Of a DNA stretch of 64,000 nucleotides, positions 20,270-28,300 are shown piece by piece. This DNA comes from JBBPYC01 sp965218765. GTDB lineage: Bacteria > Pseudomonadota > Gammaproteobacteria > Burkholderiales > Burkholderiaceae_C. The notes below the pieces were generated by a model that ran no database searches, had not been told where the DNA came from, and was given only the letters and a program-made list of their open reading frames with translations. Every line of letters begins with the position of its first letter. Positions within the stretch are counted from its first letter, which is position 1. The position numbers and the translations under genes are program-made. The stretch is from the NCBI GenBank assembly GCA_965218765.1, contig CBDCLU010000002.1, forward strand, positions 868,001 through 932,000. Direction: 5' to 3'.

Positions 20270-21355
20270 ATGACCGAAGCTGCCGCGCCACCGATCGAGA
20301 CCGACGCACTCGTGATCGGCGCCGGCCCGGTCGGGCTGTTCCAGGCGTTCCAGCTCGGGCTGCTCGAGATCAAGGCCCGCATCGTCGATGCATTGCCGCG
20401 CATCGGCGGCCAGTGCGTGGCGCTGTACGGGGACAAGCCGATCTACGACATCCCATCGATCGATATCTGCACCGGGCGCGAACTGGCCGACCGGCTGCTG
20501 CGCCAGCTCGCCCCGTTCGACGTGCCGATGCATCTGGGCGAAGTCGTCACCACGCTGCAACGGCAGGCAGACGGCCGGTTTCGCGTCCAGACGCAGCGCG
20601 GCGCTGCCGACGCATCGGCGTTTCTGTGCAAGACGGTGTTTATCGCAGCCGGCGTGGGCGCGTTCCTGCCGCGCACGCTGAAGCTCGATGGACTTGCACG
20701 ATTCGAGGGAACCCAGCTGTTTCATCGTGCGGACGTGCCGCACGCGCATGTGACGGGCAGCCATCTGGTGGTGCTGGGCGGCGACGAGGGCGCGGTCGAT
20801 GCGGCCATCGCACTGGCGTCTGAAGTTGCGACCGGCGCGCAGCCGGCTGCGGTCACGCTCGTGCATCGACGTGCGGCGCTCGATGCGCCGGCTCACAAGC
20901 TTGCACGGGTGCAGGCGCTTCATGAGGCAGGCCGATTGCGATTCCTGACCGGTCAGGTCACCGGCTTCGAGGTGGAGCGCGAGCGCCTCGCGTCGCTGCA
21001 GATCACCGACCCCGACGCGCAGGTCCAGACAGTGCGCACCGACGTGCTGCAGGTGCTGCTCGGCCTGTCGCCCAAACTCGGCGTGATCGCCGAATGGGGA
21101 CTTGCGCTGCAGCGCAAGCAGCTCGTGGTCGACACCGAATGCTTTGCCACGAGCGAGCCCGGCATCTTCGCGGTCGGCGACGTGAACACCTATCCGGGCA
21201 AGAAAAAGCTGATCGTCTGCGGCTTTCACGAAGCGACGCTGGCTGCCTGGGGCGCCGCGCCGATCGTGTTCCCGGATCGCCACCTCGCGCTGCAGTACAC
21301 GACGACCAGTCCACGGTTGCACCAGCTGCTGGGTGTGGAATCGGCAAACGCCTGA
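20270..21355 (+). CDS. Ferredoxin--NADP reductase, thioredoxin-reductase-like (type 2)
   Basis: FAD/NADPH flavoprotein of 361 aa, cytoplasmic. The FAD-binding GAGPVGLFQAFQLGL lies near residue 16, then GGQCVALYGDKPIYDIPS. The central NADPH domain has LVVLGGDEGAVD in place of the usual GxGxxA, and the C-terminal FAD motif is FAVGDVNTYPGKKKLIVCGF. The YDIP and PGKKKLI motifs separate this FNR class from true thioredoxin reductases, and the CxxC redox pair is absent. It starts one base after fdxA, so the pair is co-expressed. Confidence 0.88.
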   Translation: MTEAAAPPIETDALVIGAGPVGLFQAFQLGLLEIKARIVDALPRIGGQCVALYGDKPIYDIPSIDICTGRELADRLLRQLAPFDVPMHLGEVVTTLQRQADGRFRVQTQRGAADASAFLCKTVFIAAGVGAFLPRTLKLDGLARFEGTQLFHRADVPHAHVTGSHLVVLGGDEGAVDAAIALASEVATGAQPAAVTLVHRRAALDAPAHKLARVQALHEAGRLRFLTGQVTGFEVERERLASLQITDPDAQVQTVRTDVLQVLLGLSPKLGVIAEWGLALQRKQLVVDTECFATSEPGIFAVGDVNTYPGKKKLIVCGFHEATLAAWGAAPIVFPDRHLALQYTTTSPRLHQLLGVESANA

Positions 21356-21602
21356 AGCCACTGGTGAACGCCGGCGCTGCCGGGCCGGCTGTTCGGGCGC
21401 GCGATCGCGGCGACGGCAACCGGAACGATTGAACACCGCGTAGCGGCAGCGCGGTACAACTTGCCAAACCCGGCATTTTTACCGCCGCCGGACAGCTCGG
21501 CGCAGCATCGCCGCAGCACAATCGCCATCGCCACAGGGCCTGAGCTGAGCACGATCAATCGGTCGGCCGCTCGGTCCCGCGAAAAGGCAACGGAGAAACC
21601 AC
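21356..21602. other. Intergenic region, no gene seen
   Basis: Stretch between the reductase and the receiver protein. Short open frames exist on both strands, but none has a credible start with ribosome binding site or a recognisable product. The end of the region supplies the GGAG element before the receiver GTG start. Confidence 0.5.
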
Positions 21603-22334
21603 GTGCTGCCTGCCTCGCTGCCATCCTGGGTTCAGGACCTTTCGGGTTCGGTCATGAGCGCGAAGCTGATCGACGTCATGCACGGATCGCTGCTGCCGCT
21701 GGTGGTCGGCGTGCCGCTCGGCTTGCTCGCGCTGCTGTTCATCAATCGTGCTGCTGCCAGCGATGGCTCGGCCGCGCCGCCGGCTGTACCGCCCAGCCAA
21801 CCCGTGCAGGAACGCTCGGGAATGCCTGTGTTGGCGAGCGTGGCGCCTGCCGCGTTCACCCCGGTGCAGCCGATCACCGCAACGCAGCCGGCCGCGCCAT
21901 TGATACTCGTCGTCGATGATTCGGCGGTGGTGCGCGCCAAGCTGTCGCGCATGCTGATCGGTGCCGACATGCGCGTGATCGAGGCCTGCGACGGACACGA
22001 GGCGTGGGAGCTGATCAGCCGGGGCGAGCGCCCGACCGTGGTGATCACCGATCTCGAAATGCCGATCGTCGATGGCTTCGAGTTGATCGCGGCTCTGCAC
22101 GGCGCGATCGAGACCGAGTATGTCCCGATCATCGCGATCACCGGCCACGACGATCTGCGCGCCCAGGTCGCCGACCTGACCGGCATCTACGGCATCTTCA
22201 AAAAACCCTGGAACGACCGCGAGCTGACGCGCCGCGTCGAAATGCTTGCTGCGATGGCCGCCATGCGCGCGCTGGACGACGACCTGTCCGATGGGATCCA
22301 GGCCCGGGGCCGCATCGCGATCACCCGCTACTGA
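21603..22334 (+). CDS. Membrane-anchored response-regulator receiver protein
   Basis: Protein of 243 aa with a hydrophobic helix at about residues 29-48, a Pro/Ala-rich linker to about 98, then a CheY-like receiver domain (about 100-220). Receiver residues are all present: acidic pair D105-D106, phospho-acceptor D150 in ITDLEMPIVDG, T180 and K201 in FKKPW. No DNA-binding or enzymatic output domain follows, only about 25 further residues. The start is GTG at 21603 with GGAG eight bases upstream. No histidine kinase is adjacent. An N-terminal membrane tether on a single-domain receiver is unusual. Confidence 0.8.
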   Translation: MLPASLPSWVQDLSGSVMSAKLIDVMHGSLLPLVVGVPLGLLALLFINRAAASDGSAAPPAVPPSQPVQERSGMPVLASVAPAAFTPVQPITATQPAAPLILVVDDSAVVRAKLSRMLIGADMRVIEACDGHEAWELISRGERPTVVITDLEMPIVDGFELIAALHGAIETEYVPIIAITGHDDLRAQVADLTGIYGIFKKPWNDRELTRRVEMLAAMAAMRALDDDLSDGIQARGRIAITRY

Positions 22335-22361
22335 CCCATCACGACCATCAAAAAATTCGTC

Positions 22362-22472
22362 GTGCTGGTGCTCGGCCCGACGCTTGCCCATGTCGCGCTG
22401 GCCCACAGCGGCAGCACCGATCGACAGGGCTGCCACGTCGAGCGCAGCAGCAACACGCGACATTGCCAATGA
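22362..22472 (+). CDS. Possible tiny exported YHYH-like peptide
   Basis: Short frame of about 36 aa from a GTG; in-frame codons from about 22341 extend it with IKKF. It reads as a signal-peptide-like stretch (VVLVLGPTLAHVALA) followed by HSGSTDRQGCHVERSSNTRHCQ-like residues split by a cysteine pair, resembling the GCH...HCH core of small YHYH/excalibur-type exported domains. No good ribosome site is seen and it directly follows the receiver gene. It may be a real microprotein or a decayed one. Confidence 0.35.
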   Translation: MLVLGPTLAHVALAHSGSTDRQGCHVERSSNTRHCQ

Positions 22473-22543
22473 GGGCCCTAAAGCGGCGATTCAAGAGCTC
22501 CGCTGACTGATTCGTTTGGTTGTTCGTGGCGCCTCAAACAAAA

Positions 22544-22574
22544 ACGGGTCAGCTCCATAAAAGAGCCAACCCGT
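22544..22574 (-). terminator. Rho-independent terminator, original tRNA-Arg terminator
   Basis: On the minus strand ACGGGTTGGCTC pairs with GAGCTGACCCGT around a seven-base loop and is followed by a T-rich run (TTTTTGTTT). It lies just outside the left attachment repeat, so it most likely terminated the tRNA-Arg transcript before the element integrated. It could also stop minus-strand readthrough from the element. Confidence 0.75.
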
Positions 22575-22583
22575 CGGGCATAG

Positions 22584-22628
22584 TGGTGCGGCTGGCAGGA
22601 ATTGAACCCACTACCCCTTGGTTCGTAG
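22584..22628 (-). repeat. attL: duplicated 3' half of tRNA-Arg
   Basis: Forty-five bases matching the 3' half of the intact tRNA-Arg at 33907-33951, from the encoded CCA end to the anticodon loop, with one mismatch (T at 22612 against G at 33935). Homology stops at the anticodon loop, a common crossover position for tyrosine integrases. The copy cannot form a tRNA because the 5' half is missing. It marks the left junction of the integrated element. Confidence 0.88.
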
Positions 22629-22758
22629 GAAAGTAAAAACTAATTTTCTTCATCGTGAACCTTCCTGCCAGACGCCTCTAAGTCATTGACAGACCTAGTA
22701 AATTTGGCAATCCATCCCATTAGTTCACCCCAGACTGTTACACTGTAGCCCATCATCT

Positions 22759-22784
22759 TGTTGGGCACATTGTTGGGCACAAAT
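22759..22784 (+). repeat. Left tandem 12-mer repeat (candidate integrase arm site)
   Basis: Two adjacent copies of TGTTGGGCACA(T/A) followed by AAT, 131 bp inside attL and 65 bp before the integrase start. An identical 26-bp block in the same orientation occurs near the right end at 33828-33853. Paired direct repeats flanking the core site are the usual form of arm-type integrase binding sites. Confidence 0.6.
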
Positions 22785-22849
22785 TCAAAGGTTCCCAATG
22801 CCACCAGAGAAATAGGAAGGCCCTCAGCAGGCCACACACGGGGCAAACT

Positions 22850-24289
22850 ATGACGACTACCAACCACACCACCACCAGAACCGCAGACACCACCACGCCC
22901 TCGACGTCGCGTTTAACAGCGAAGCCCAAAGGTGACCACTGGCAGCACAAAGAGCTAGAGGCCATCCTGAAGAATCCGATCATCATCCGCGTGACCGAAG
23001 CCGGTGGCCTCTACGGCGTCGTCCGACGCACTAAGAACGGAACTCCCTCTGTGCTTTTCCGGTGGAGGTTCCGCCACAACGGCAAGCTGTGCGACTTCAC
23101 AGCCGGAACGTGGCCGGGTGACAGCCTAAAGGATATCCGGGACGCACACGATTGGGCACAAGACCAGCACAAACAGGGTTTGAACCCCACCGCATCCCGT
23201 GCTCTCGCCAAAACTACGGCCACCCAGACTCAGGCAGAACTGGTGCGCGTATACGAAGAGGAAACAGTTCGAGCCCTCGCACTGAAGTGGCAGGCGCTGG
23301 AACTCAAGAAACGCGAAGGCAAGGGCCGCAAGGATGACGGCGTGGAGGTCATCCGCAGTTTTGAGCGGGACGTGTTCCCCACACTGGGCACCCTCCCACT
23401 GACTGCGATTCCCAAGAGCACATGGGCGGGCCTGTTCGATGGCATCAAGGAACGCGCCCCACGCATGGCAGGCCGCTTGTTTGCCGACCTGTCACAGTTC
23501 CTCGAATGGTGTGTGCGCCGGGACTACATCGAAGTGTCGCCGCTGCACAAACTGAAGAAATCGGATATCGCCCCCGCTTACCAAGGACGTGACCGGGTAT
23601 TGTGGGTCAACAAGTCCGACCAACCCGAAGCTGAGTTGTGGGAACTACAAAGCAAGCTACCCTCGGCACGACTTCATCGCACGACCGAGCTTGCACTGTG
23701 GATTATGTTGAGCACCGCGGCCCGTGTTGGTGAAGTAAGTCGCGCCAAGTGGGAGCAGGTCAACCTCCAGAAAAGAACATGGGTCATCCCCCCAGAAAAC
23801 GCCAAGAACGGGGCAGAACACCGCGTTCATCTGTCCGACTTCGCGCTGAACCTGTTCAAGGAACTGCACAGCCTCACAGGCACGACCACTTGGTGTTATC
23901 CAGCCGACAACAAACGAGACGCGGACGGCAACCCGACCATGCATGTGTGCATCAAGTCCATTGCCAAACAGGTCAAGGACCGGCAGCGCACCACGCCGAT
24001 GAAGAACCGCAGCAAGGCGACCGCCACGCTTCTGCTGTCCGGTGGTGATTGGACACCGCACGACCTGCGCCGCACCGCCGCAACGATCATGGGGGACCGT
24101 GGCGTGTCAGTGGAAATCATCGAACGCGCCTTAAACCACGTACCTGACAAGCTAACCCGCACTTATCAAAAGTCCGACCGCTGGCCTGAGCTGCAAGATT
24201 CTTGGAACCGTCTAGGCGATCACCTGCAATGGGTGCTGACTGGCAAAAAATCCAACGTCATTGCACTGCCCACCGGCAAGGCCGCATAA
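22850..24289 (+). CDS. Tyrosine-type site-specific integrase of the element
   Basis: Integrase of 479 aa that would catalyse recombination at tRNA-Arg. The N-terminal part (about 25-130) is an arm-binding domain of the kind found in prophage integrases; a core-binding domain follows (about 130-240). The catalytic domain has R292 in AARVGEVSR, H404-x-x-R407 in TPHDLRRTA, H430 in ALNHVPDKLTRTY and the nucleophile Y439. All catalytic residues are present, so it is probably functional. It starts 222 bp inside attL. Codon use is less GC-biased than the chromosome. Confidence 0.93.
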   Translation: MTTTNHTTTRTADTTTPSTSRLTAKPKGDHWQHKELEAILKNPIIIRVTEAGGLYGVVRRTKNGTPSVLFRWRFRHNGKLCDFTAGTWPGDSLKDIRDAHDWAQDQHKQGLNPTASRALAKTTATQTQAELVRVYEEETVRALALKWQALELKKREGKGRKDDGVEVIRSFERDVFPTLGTLPLTAIPKSTWAGLFDGIKERAPRMAGRLFADLSQFLEWCVRRDYIEVSPLHKLKKSDIAPAYQGRDRVLWVNKSDQPEAELWELQSKLPSARLHRTTELALWIMLSTAARVGEVSRAKWEQVNLQKRTWVIPPENAKNGAEHRVHLSDFALNLFKELHSLTGTTTWCYPADNKRDADGNPTMHVCIKSIAKQVKDRQRTTPMKNRSKATATLLLSGGDWTPHDLRRTAATIMGDRGVSVEIIERALNHVPDKLTRTYQKSDRWPELQDSWNRLGDHLQWVLTGKKSNVIALPTGKAA

Positions 24290-24327
24290 CCCAACTTGAC
24301 AACCGATAGGGGGAGCTGAGAAAATAG

Positions 24328-24359
24328 AAGTCTCACCTCAAAGCGGTGGGGACTTTTTC
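24328..24359 (+). terminator. Rho-independent terminator after the integrase
   Basis: AAGTC-CACC pairs with GGTG-GACTT across a seven-base loop, with a small internal mismatch, and is followed by TTTTCC. It lies 39 bp after the integrase stop and before the AlpA-like gene, separating the two transcripts. Confidence 0.6.
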
Positions 24360-24479
24360 CTGGCAATGGAGTGCTTAACGGATGAAGGTAGCGCAACGCT
24401 GCTTTCTGCACTCTGAGCCAAACGCCCATGGTTCATGCAGAAACGGTTGCCCCTAACAACCCTTTTCAAGCATTTGACC

Positions 24480-24833
24480 ATGACGATCACCTTCATCACC
24501 AAGGGCACCACGCCAGAGACCCCAGCCGGGTTGTCCTCGACACCAGCCACGGCCAGCAGCGCAATCGCTGAAGTCTTCACGCCAGCCTCGACCGACCAGC
24601 CACGGCACCAGATCGGCAAGCCCAACAAGGGACACTCTCGCCCGCTTAACATCCAAGGAATCGACCTCAATACACCCCAGCGGCTGCTAGCGGGCCATGT
24701 GATGGCGTTCCTCAAAACCAGTCACTCCACGCTGAACCGCTGGATTGACGAAGGAAAGTTTCCAGCACCAGACGGCTACCAAGGACGAAGACCGTTTTGG
24801 TTCGCCTCGACCATCCGCCGACACGTTGGGTAA
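24480..24833 (+). CDS. AlpA-like / MerR-type HTH regulator or excisionase
   Basis: Small DNA-binding protein, 117 aa from the ATG at 24480; the frame opens at 24435, giving 132 aa. The C-terminal half (about 65-117) has the AlpA/excisionase winged-helix form: LLAGHVMAFLKTSHSTLNRW as recognition helix-turn-helix, then GKFPAPDG and RPFWFASTIRRHV. AlpA-type proteins activate integrase or act as excision directionality factors in satellites and integrative elements. The first 60 residues are Thr/Ser/Pro-rich and unmatched. Confidence 0.75.
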   Translation: MTITFITKGTTPETPAGLSSTPATASSAIAEVFTPASTDQPRHQIGKPNKGHSRPLNIQGIDLNTPQRLLAGHVMAFLKTSHSTLNRWIDEGKFPAPDGYQGRRPFWFASTIRRHVG

Positions 24834-25310
24834 GGGGTGATCATGGCCAACCACCTCCCGAAGACACGCCTACGCCAACCCTAAATCCTAGCGCGTGAAT
24901 GCAACGCGCTTGTAGCAGGCTCGGGCCTTGTCGTGCGTGAATGGCAACTGAGCACTCTGTAAGCAGTGCCAGGACACAAGCCCTTCACGCTGGAAAACGC
25001 CGATGGTGACGATTGAGACCAATTGCCAACCACTCAAGTCGCCCCCTTTATCTAGTCGAACGCGATGTGTGGCCAACCGCCATCCGAATGCTGGAGAACC
25101 ACTTCACGTCTTGGGAGCCCCGGCGCAATGCGCAGGGCTGGAAGCGGCGTGCAGTCGGTAAATCCATGATTCGGTAACACCGATCCATGGCCTGATCGAA
25201 TTTCCAGTGGGAGAACGACAAGCCACTACATGGTCTGTGATCAGCTCAGAATATGGGAAAACCCGATGAAGCGCTGCGACTTCCACAGGCGCCGGAGAGT
25301 GCCATGAGCA
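24834..25310. other. Gene-poor stretch between the AlpA-like gene and rep
   Basis: No convincing gene. One plus-strand fragment, 25067-25177 (36 aa, starting GTG, ending AVGKSMIR), reads like the tail of a protein, with aromatic and basic residues in a plausible pattern, but has no upstream body and may be a gene remnant. Short minus-strand frames have no recognisable content. The gap probably holds decayed genes and rep regulatory DNA. Confidence 0.4.
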
Positions 25311-25378
25311 TTTAAAAAAATCCCGCCTACCGGTGACAGAAGGCGGGATAACTTCTTGTTGGAGAAGCGATGATTGAG
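25311..25378 (-). ncRNA. Possible small antisense (countertranscript) RNA upstream of rep
   Basis: A minus-strand TATAAT box lies at 25384-25389, and a strong minus-strand terminator lies at 25314-25349: stem ATCCCGCCT/AGGCGGGAT with a run of seven T. Transcription from that promoter would give an RNA of about 65-70 nt opposite the leader of the rep gene. Rolling-circle replicons often limit Rep synthesis with such RNAs. The -35 element is poor, and there is no expression evidence. Confidence 0.35.
25314..25349 (-). terminator. Strong minus-strand Rho-independent terminator
   Basis: Nine-base perfect stem ATCCCGCCT/AGGCGGGAT (25320-25328 and 25341-25349) with a 12-base loop, followed on the minus strand by seven T residues. 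No minus-strand gene lies just upstream, since rep is on the plus strand. On the plus strand the same hairpin lacks a T-run but could act as a leader structure. Confidence 0.7.
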
Positions 25379-25513
25379 ACTGGATTATATCCTCTGATCA
25401 GAAGAACAGGATGCCCTTCTAATCACGCTGCTTCTAACAAGGAAGTATCCGGCTGCTAAAAGGAAGAAGAGAGAAGGAAAACAAGGGAATGAAGATGATT
25501 GAAAGGGTCAGCA

Positions 25514-26365
25514 ATGGCCATCGTTTACAGCGAGAAGGAAAAACTAGATAGGACAAAGGTCACCGTGCATTTATACGATTTTCAGTATAAAGAAGCCTTG
25601 CAAATTCTGTATCCGCTCAGGAAAGCTTTAGACCCTAAAAACACCCTCTACTGGAAGAAGGGTTACTTGAGGGGGTTGATGCTAAAACAAGGCTTGCAAT
25701 CAATTGCACAAGTGATTGTTGGAAGCACACCGCAAAAGCATCGATATATTTCTTGGGAGTTATGGCCTAGTGCAATTAATAGCCCAGAACATCAACTTGC
25801 ATTAAGTGAGCTTGAAGAAATATTCGATGCGATTGTTGGTGGTGCCGGTTCGATTTACTCGCTGTACCATGCCCAGAATCACGGAAAAATTTCTTACCTT
25901 GAAATTGCCCGCGATTTCGTGGGAGTCGAAAATGAATCGATCCTTCCCTGGTCGATGTACAGCAGGAGGGAAAAGATATTTAAGAACCATGATAAAGGCA
26001 CAAACGAAACAATCTATCTTGGCAGCAGGGGGTCCGCGCGTCAGTTCGTGATCTACGACAAGCGCCTGCAATTGATTGCAAAGGGCCTGCCTTGTGCCTA
26101 CCCGTCGTTGCTTCGCGTGGAAGTCAGGCTTAAAAATCTTGGGATTTTGGTGAAGGACATAGGTCATCTTCCAGACCAGTTTAAGAACCTGTATATCGCA
26201 AATCTACTCAAGGCTCGTGTTTTGTCAAACGCAGCAGATTGGCAGTCTTTTATCCAAATAGTGGAGAATAGCGGAGCCGTATCAGCGTTTTCGACGCTAA
26301 CCAAATATCATAGAAAGACGTATCGTGAGCAATTAATCAAATGCGGCGCGCACTGGTGGAACTAA
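25514..26365 (+). CDS. Replication initiation protein, Rep_trans/RstA-like (rolling-circle type)
   Basis: Protein of 283 aa from the ATG at 25514, which follows AAAGGG. It resembles replication initiators of filamentous phages and rolling-circle plasmids: KISYLEIARDF at 126-136 (usual form IxRLDLAxD), TIYLGSRGSARQFVIYDK at 166-183 with the family YLGSR...YDK pattern, and LRVEVRLK at 200-207. These proteins nick a double-strand origin and allow autonomous replication after excision. The gene is markedly AT-rich compared with the chromosome. Two of the six TTGCAATCAATTGCAA-type sites lie inside it. Confidence 0.78.
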   Translation: MAIVYSEKEKLDRTKVTVHLYDFQYKEALQILYPLRKALDPKNTLYWKKGYLRGLMLKQGLQSIAQVIVGSTPQKHRYISWELWPSAINSPEHQLALSELEEIFDAIVGGAGSIYSLYHAQNHGKISYLEIARDFVGVENESILPWSMYSRREKIFKNHDKGTNETIYLGSRGSARQFVIYDKRLQLIAKGLPCAYPSLLRVEVRLKNLGILVKDIGHLPDQFKNLYIANLLKARVLSNAADWQSFIQIVENSGAVSAFSTLTKYHRKTYREQLIKCGAHWWN

Positions 26366-26893
26366 ATCAACACCTCATTGGATGATGTCAAGCATTCTGT
26401 AAGTACGCTCAGCTTTGGTCAGTGATGGAAAAACCTAGGAGAATATTTTTTGAAAGAGTAAAATTTTTACAATAGATATTTTGAAAAATATTCCAGAATT
26501 TGCCGAGCGGCCATCGTGCGCAAGATTCAACGGCGCATCTGTCCTTGAGAGGGGACCGGTGTTGCGTAAAAGTTCAGCCCTGCCCTTTGCCCAAATTCTG
26601 GCGGGTAGGGTTTGCCAAGATGTTGACATTCGTTCTCCATCCATGGAGGCTGATCCGGTCGAACGTTTGCAATCAATTGCAGAAATGCCGCCTAGCAGAC
26701 CCATGCCGAAGAAAGATGATGAACCCGCGCTTCCGGCCCTTGGTACCTTCAGGGACCTGGTACGCGAAGACAAGGACAATTCGGCAGCGCTTGGAGGTTT
26801 TCAGGCTGCGGTGGATGCGGTGGATGTGGTCGTTGCCGGATAGGGTATAGCAGAGGCCGAAGCCTTCAACGCACGCCTTGGCACTGCAAGGAG
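26366..26893. other. Unresolved stretch after rep
   Basis: Open frames overlap on both strands (plus 26481-26843, 120 aa; minus 26435-26779, 114 aa), and I cannot tell which, if either, is real. The plus frame contains RPMPKKDDEPALPALGTF and ends in TAG at 26841-26843; neither has a recognisable domain or a strong ribosome site. One of the six repeat sites lies at 26667-26681. An AT-rich block at 26440-26480 could hold a promoter. Confidence 0.4.
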
Positions 26894-27016
26894 TTACGAC
26901 ACCGTCACCGGGCTGAAGATGTCCTTTCTTGTTTCAGAGGTGGGAGCTGGTGTACTTGTGTCGTGGGATTCAGAGCACTCCATCCAAGTTCTGCGGTGCT
27001 TTGCAATCAATTGCAA
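26894..27016 (-). CDS. Small unknown ORF, copy A (40 aa)
   Basis: Minus-strand frame starting at TTG (27016) inside the TTGCAATTGATTGCAA site, immediately preceded by the codons TAG GGC, and ending TAA. Its C-terminal part, with TSTPAPTSETRKDIFSPVTVS, matches copy B at 28301-28498. Differences between the copies fall mostly at third codon positions in this frame (ACA/ACG, CCA/CCG, GCT/GCC, AAG/AAA, TCT/TCC). That suggests this strand is, or was, translated. Function unknown; it could be a fragment of a larger ancestral gene. Confidence 0.35.
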   Translation of the reverse strand: MQLIAKHRRTWMECSESHDTSTPAPTSETRKDIFSPVTVS

Positions 27017-27257
27017 GCCCTACCGGGTTGCCGGCTGGGTTTATGCGGCAGGCTCACTCGGCCGCTCTAGTCCACAACACCTTACCGTAGTTCTTCTTGA
27101 TCGATCCTTCTGCAACCAGTTCGGCTGACCGTCTGGTACTGCTGATGCCCTTGTCAAAGGTTTAAACACGCCATCTTTCGAATAGCTCAATAAACTCAAC
27201 TGGCACGTTGGCCGGATTGCCAGCCAGCCGCTCCGCGAAGGAGGTTTTGATACTATA

Positions 27258-28088
27258 CTAATAGCTTTTTACAGATACTTTTTTGTCATCTGAAATAAAA
27301 ATTCCTTCGGTACCACGGCCGAGGTACCGGGCGCGGTACAAGTAAGCCCAGGATCGGAACATCTTGAGTCCTCCATACATGACTCCAAGACCTAAAACGA
27401 CTTGGCTATAGTTCATCCAATGCAGCTTGCGGAAAAGATGCTCGTACTCACTACGTACCATCAGGAACACCCACCAAGGCATAGTGGTCACCAGCAGCCC
27501 AAATAAAATGAACATGCATGGAATCAACATGGAATTCCAGTCGTAAGTGCCTCCCGCAAGTGCTCCAAAGGACTTAATTCCTTTAATTCGTCCTCCACTC
27601 CGAATTTTTGGTCGATTGGTCAGAATGAAGTCGACACTTGCGAAATCCCCCGGATTCAGCAGCAGCGGAGCCACCACTATCAGCTTGCGCTCTGTGTCGA
27701 AACTGACATCGATTTTCAGGTTGGGTGGACGGCAGATCGCTGCTTGGCAGTCGAAAACCGCGCCGTCTCCGTCAAATTTTAGCTGAATGGGTTCGTCGAA
27801 ATCTTCTTTAACGATTGGCTCGTAACCCGTATTCGCGAATATGAATCTGTACTCCGCTACTTGACTCACAGGCTGCCCGCGAAACAAGAATTGAAACTCA
27901 TCCGTGCGAAGAACAGGCTGCTCAAAGATTTCCACGCCCCGCATGGAGGTCGCAAAGTCACGCTGACGCTCTCTAGGCACCGGCCCGCGACGGGCATACC
28001 AAATTGTCACCATGCCTAAACCCAAGGCTAACAAGGTCGGGATGACTACCTCAGGCCCAAGCGCACGGCTCCACCAGCTTGCATCCAT
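27258..28088 (-). CDS. Unknown membrane protein with soluble beta-rich domain
   Basis: Protein of 276 aa, not recognised. One helix lies near residues 13-31, followed by RRG. A soluble domain of about 150 residues follows (about 35-185), with the pattern FANTGYEPIVKEDFDEPIQLKF and LNPGDFASVDFILTN, suggesting an immunoglobulin-like beta sandwich. Two more helices lie about 192-215 and 230-250. It is a single-gene unit in the AT-rich part of the element, with no ribosomal, phage-structural or transport signature. As cargo in a satellite it could take part in host or phage interaction, which is only a guess. Confidence 0.7.
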   Translation of the reverse strand: MDASWWSRALGPEVVIPTLLALGLGMVTIWYARRGPVPRERQRDFATSMRGVEIFEQPVLRTDEFQFLFRGQPVSQVAEYRFIFANTGYEPIVKEDFDEPIQLKFDGDGAVFDCQAAICRPPNLKIDVSFDTERKLIVVAPLLLNPGDFASVDFILTNRPKIRSGGRIKGIKSFGALAGGTYDWNSMLIPCMFILFGLLVTTMPWWVFLMVRSEYEHLFRKLHWMNYSQVVLGLGVMYGGLKMFRSWAYLYRARYLGRGTEGIFISDDKKVSVKSY

Positions 28089-28300
28089 TCAGCATCTCTC
28101 CATCGTTATGTGCTAGATAGCAGTGACAGACCTGCGCAAGATGCGTTAATTTCATTCTGGAGTTGCGCCGAATTTTACGTCAAATGTCCGCTACCGGCCG
28201 ACTGTGGCTGGTCAGGTGGCGAAGTATGAAACCCGCAATCGCTGCAAAGCGGTCATTGGTGGTGTGAACAGAATCGGCGGCAGTTAGTCCTAAGCCGAAT

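Noticed and set aside
22640..22867. 75-codon minus-strand frame across the left repeat
   Set aside because: It arises from the tandem 12-mer repeat (VPNNVPN) and attL flank; no ribosome site, and a similar reading (CPTMCPT) appears in a different frame at the right end, so it is a by-product of the repeat.
26500..26850. Insertion sequence remnant after rep
   Set aside because: Some frames look vaguely protein-like, but there are no terminal inverted repeats, target duplications or transposase motifs.
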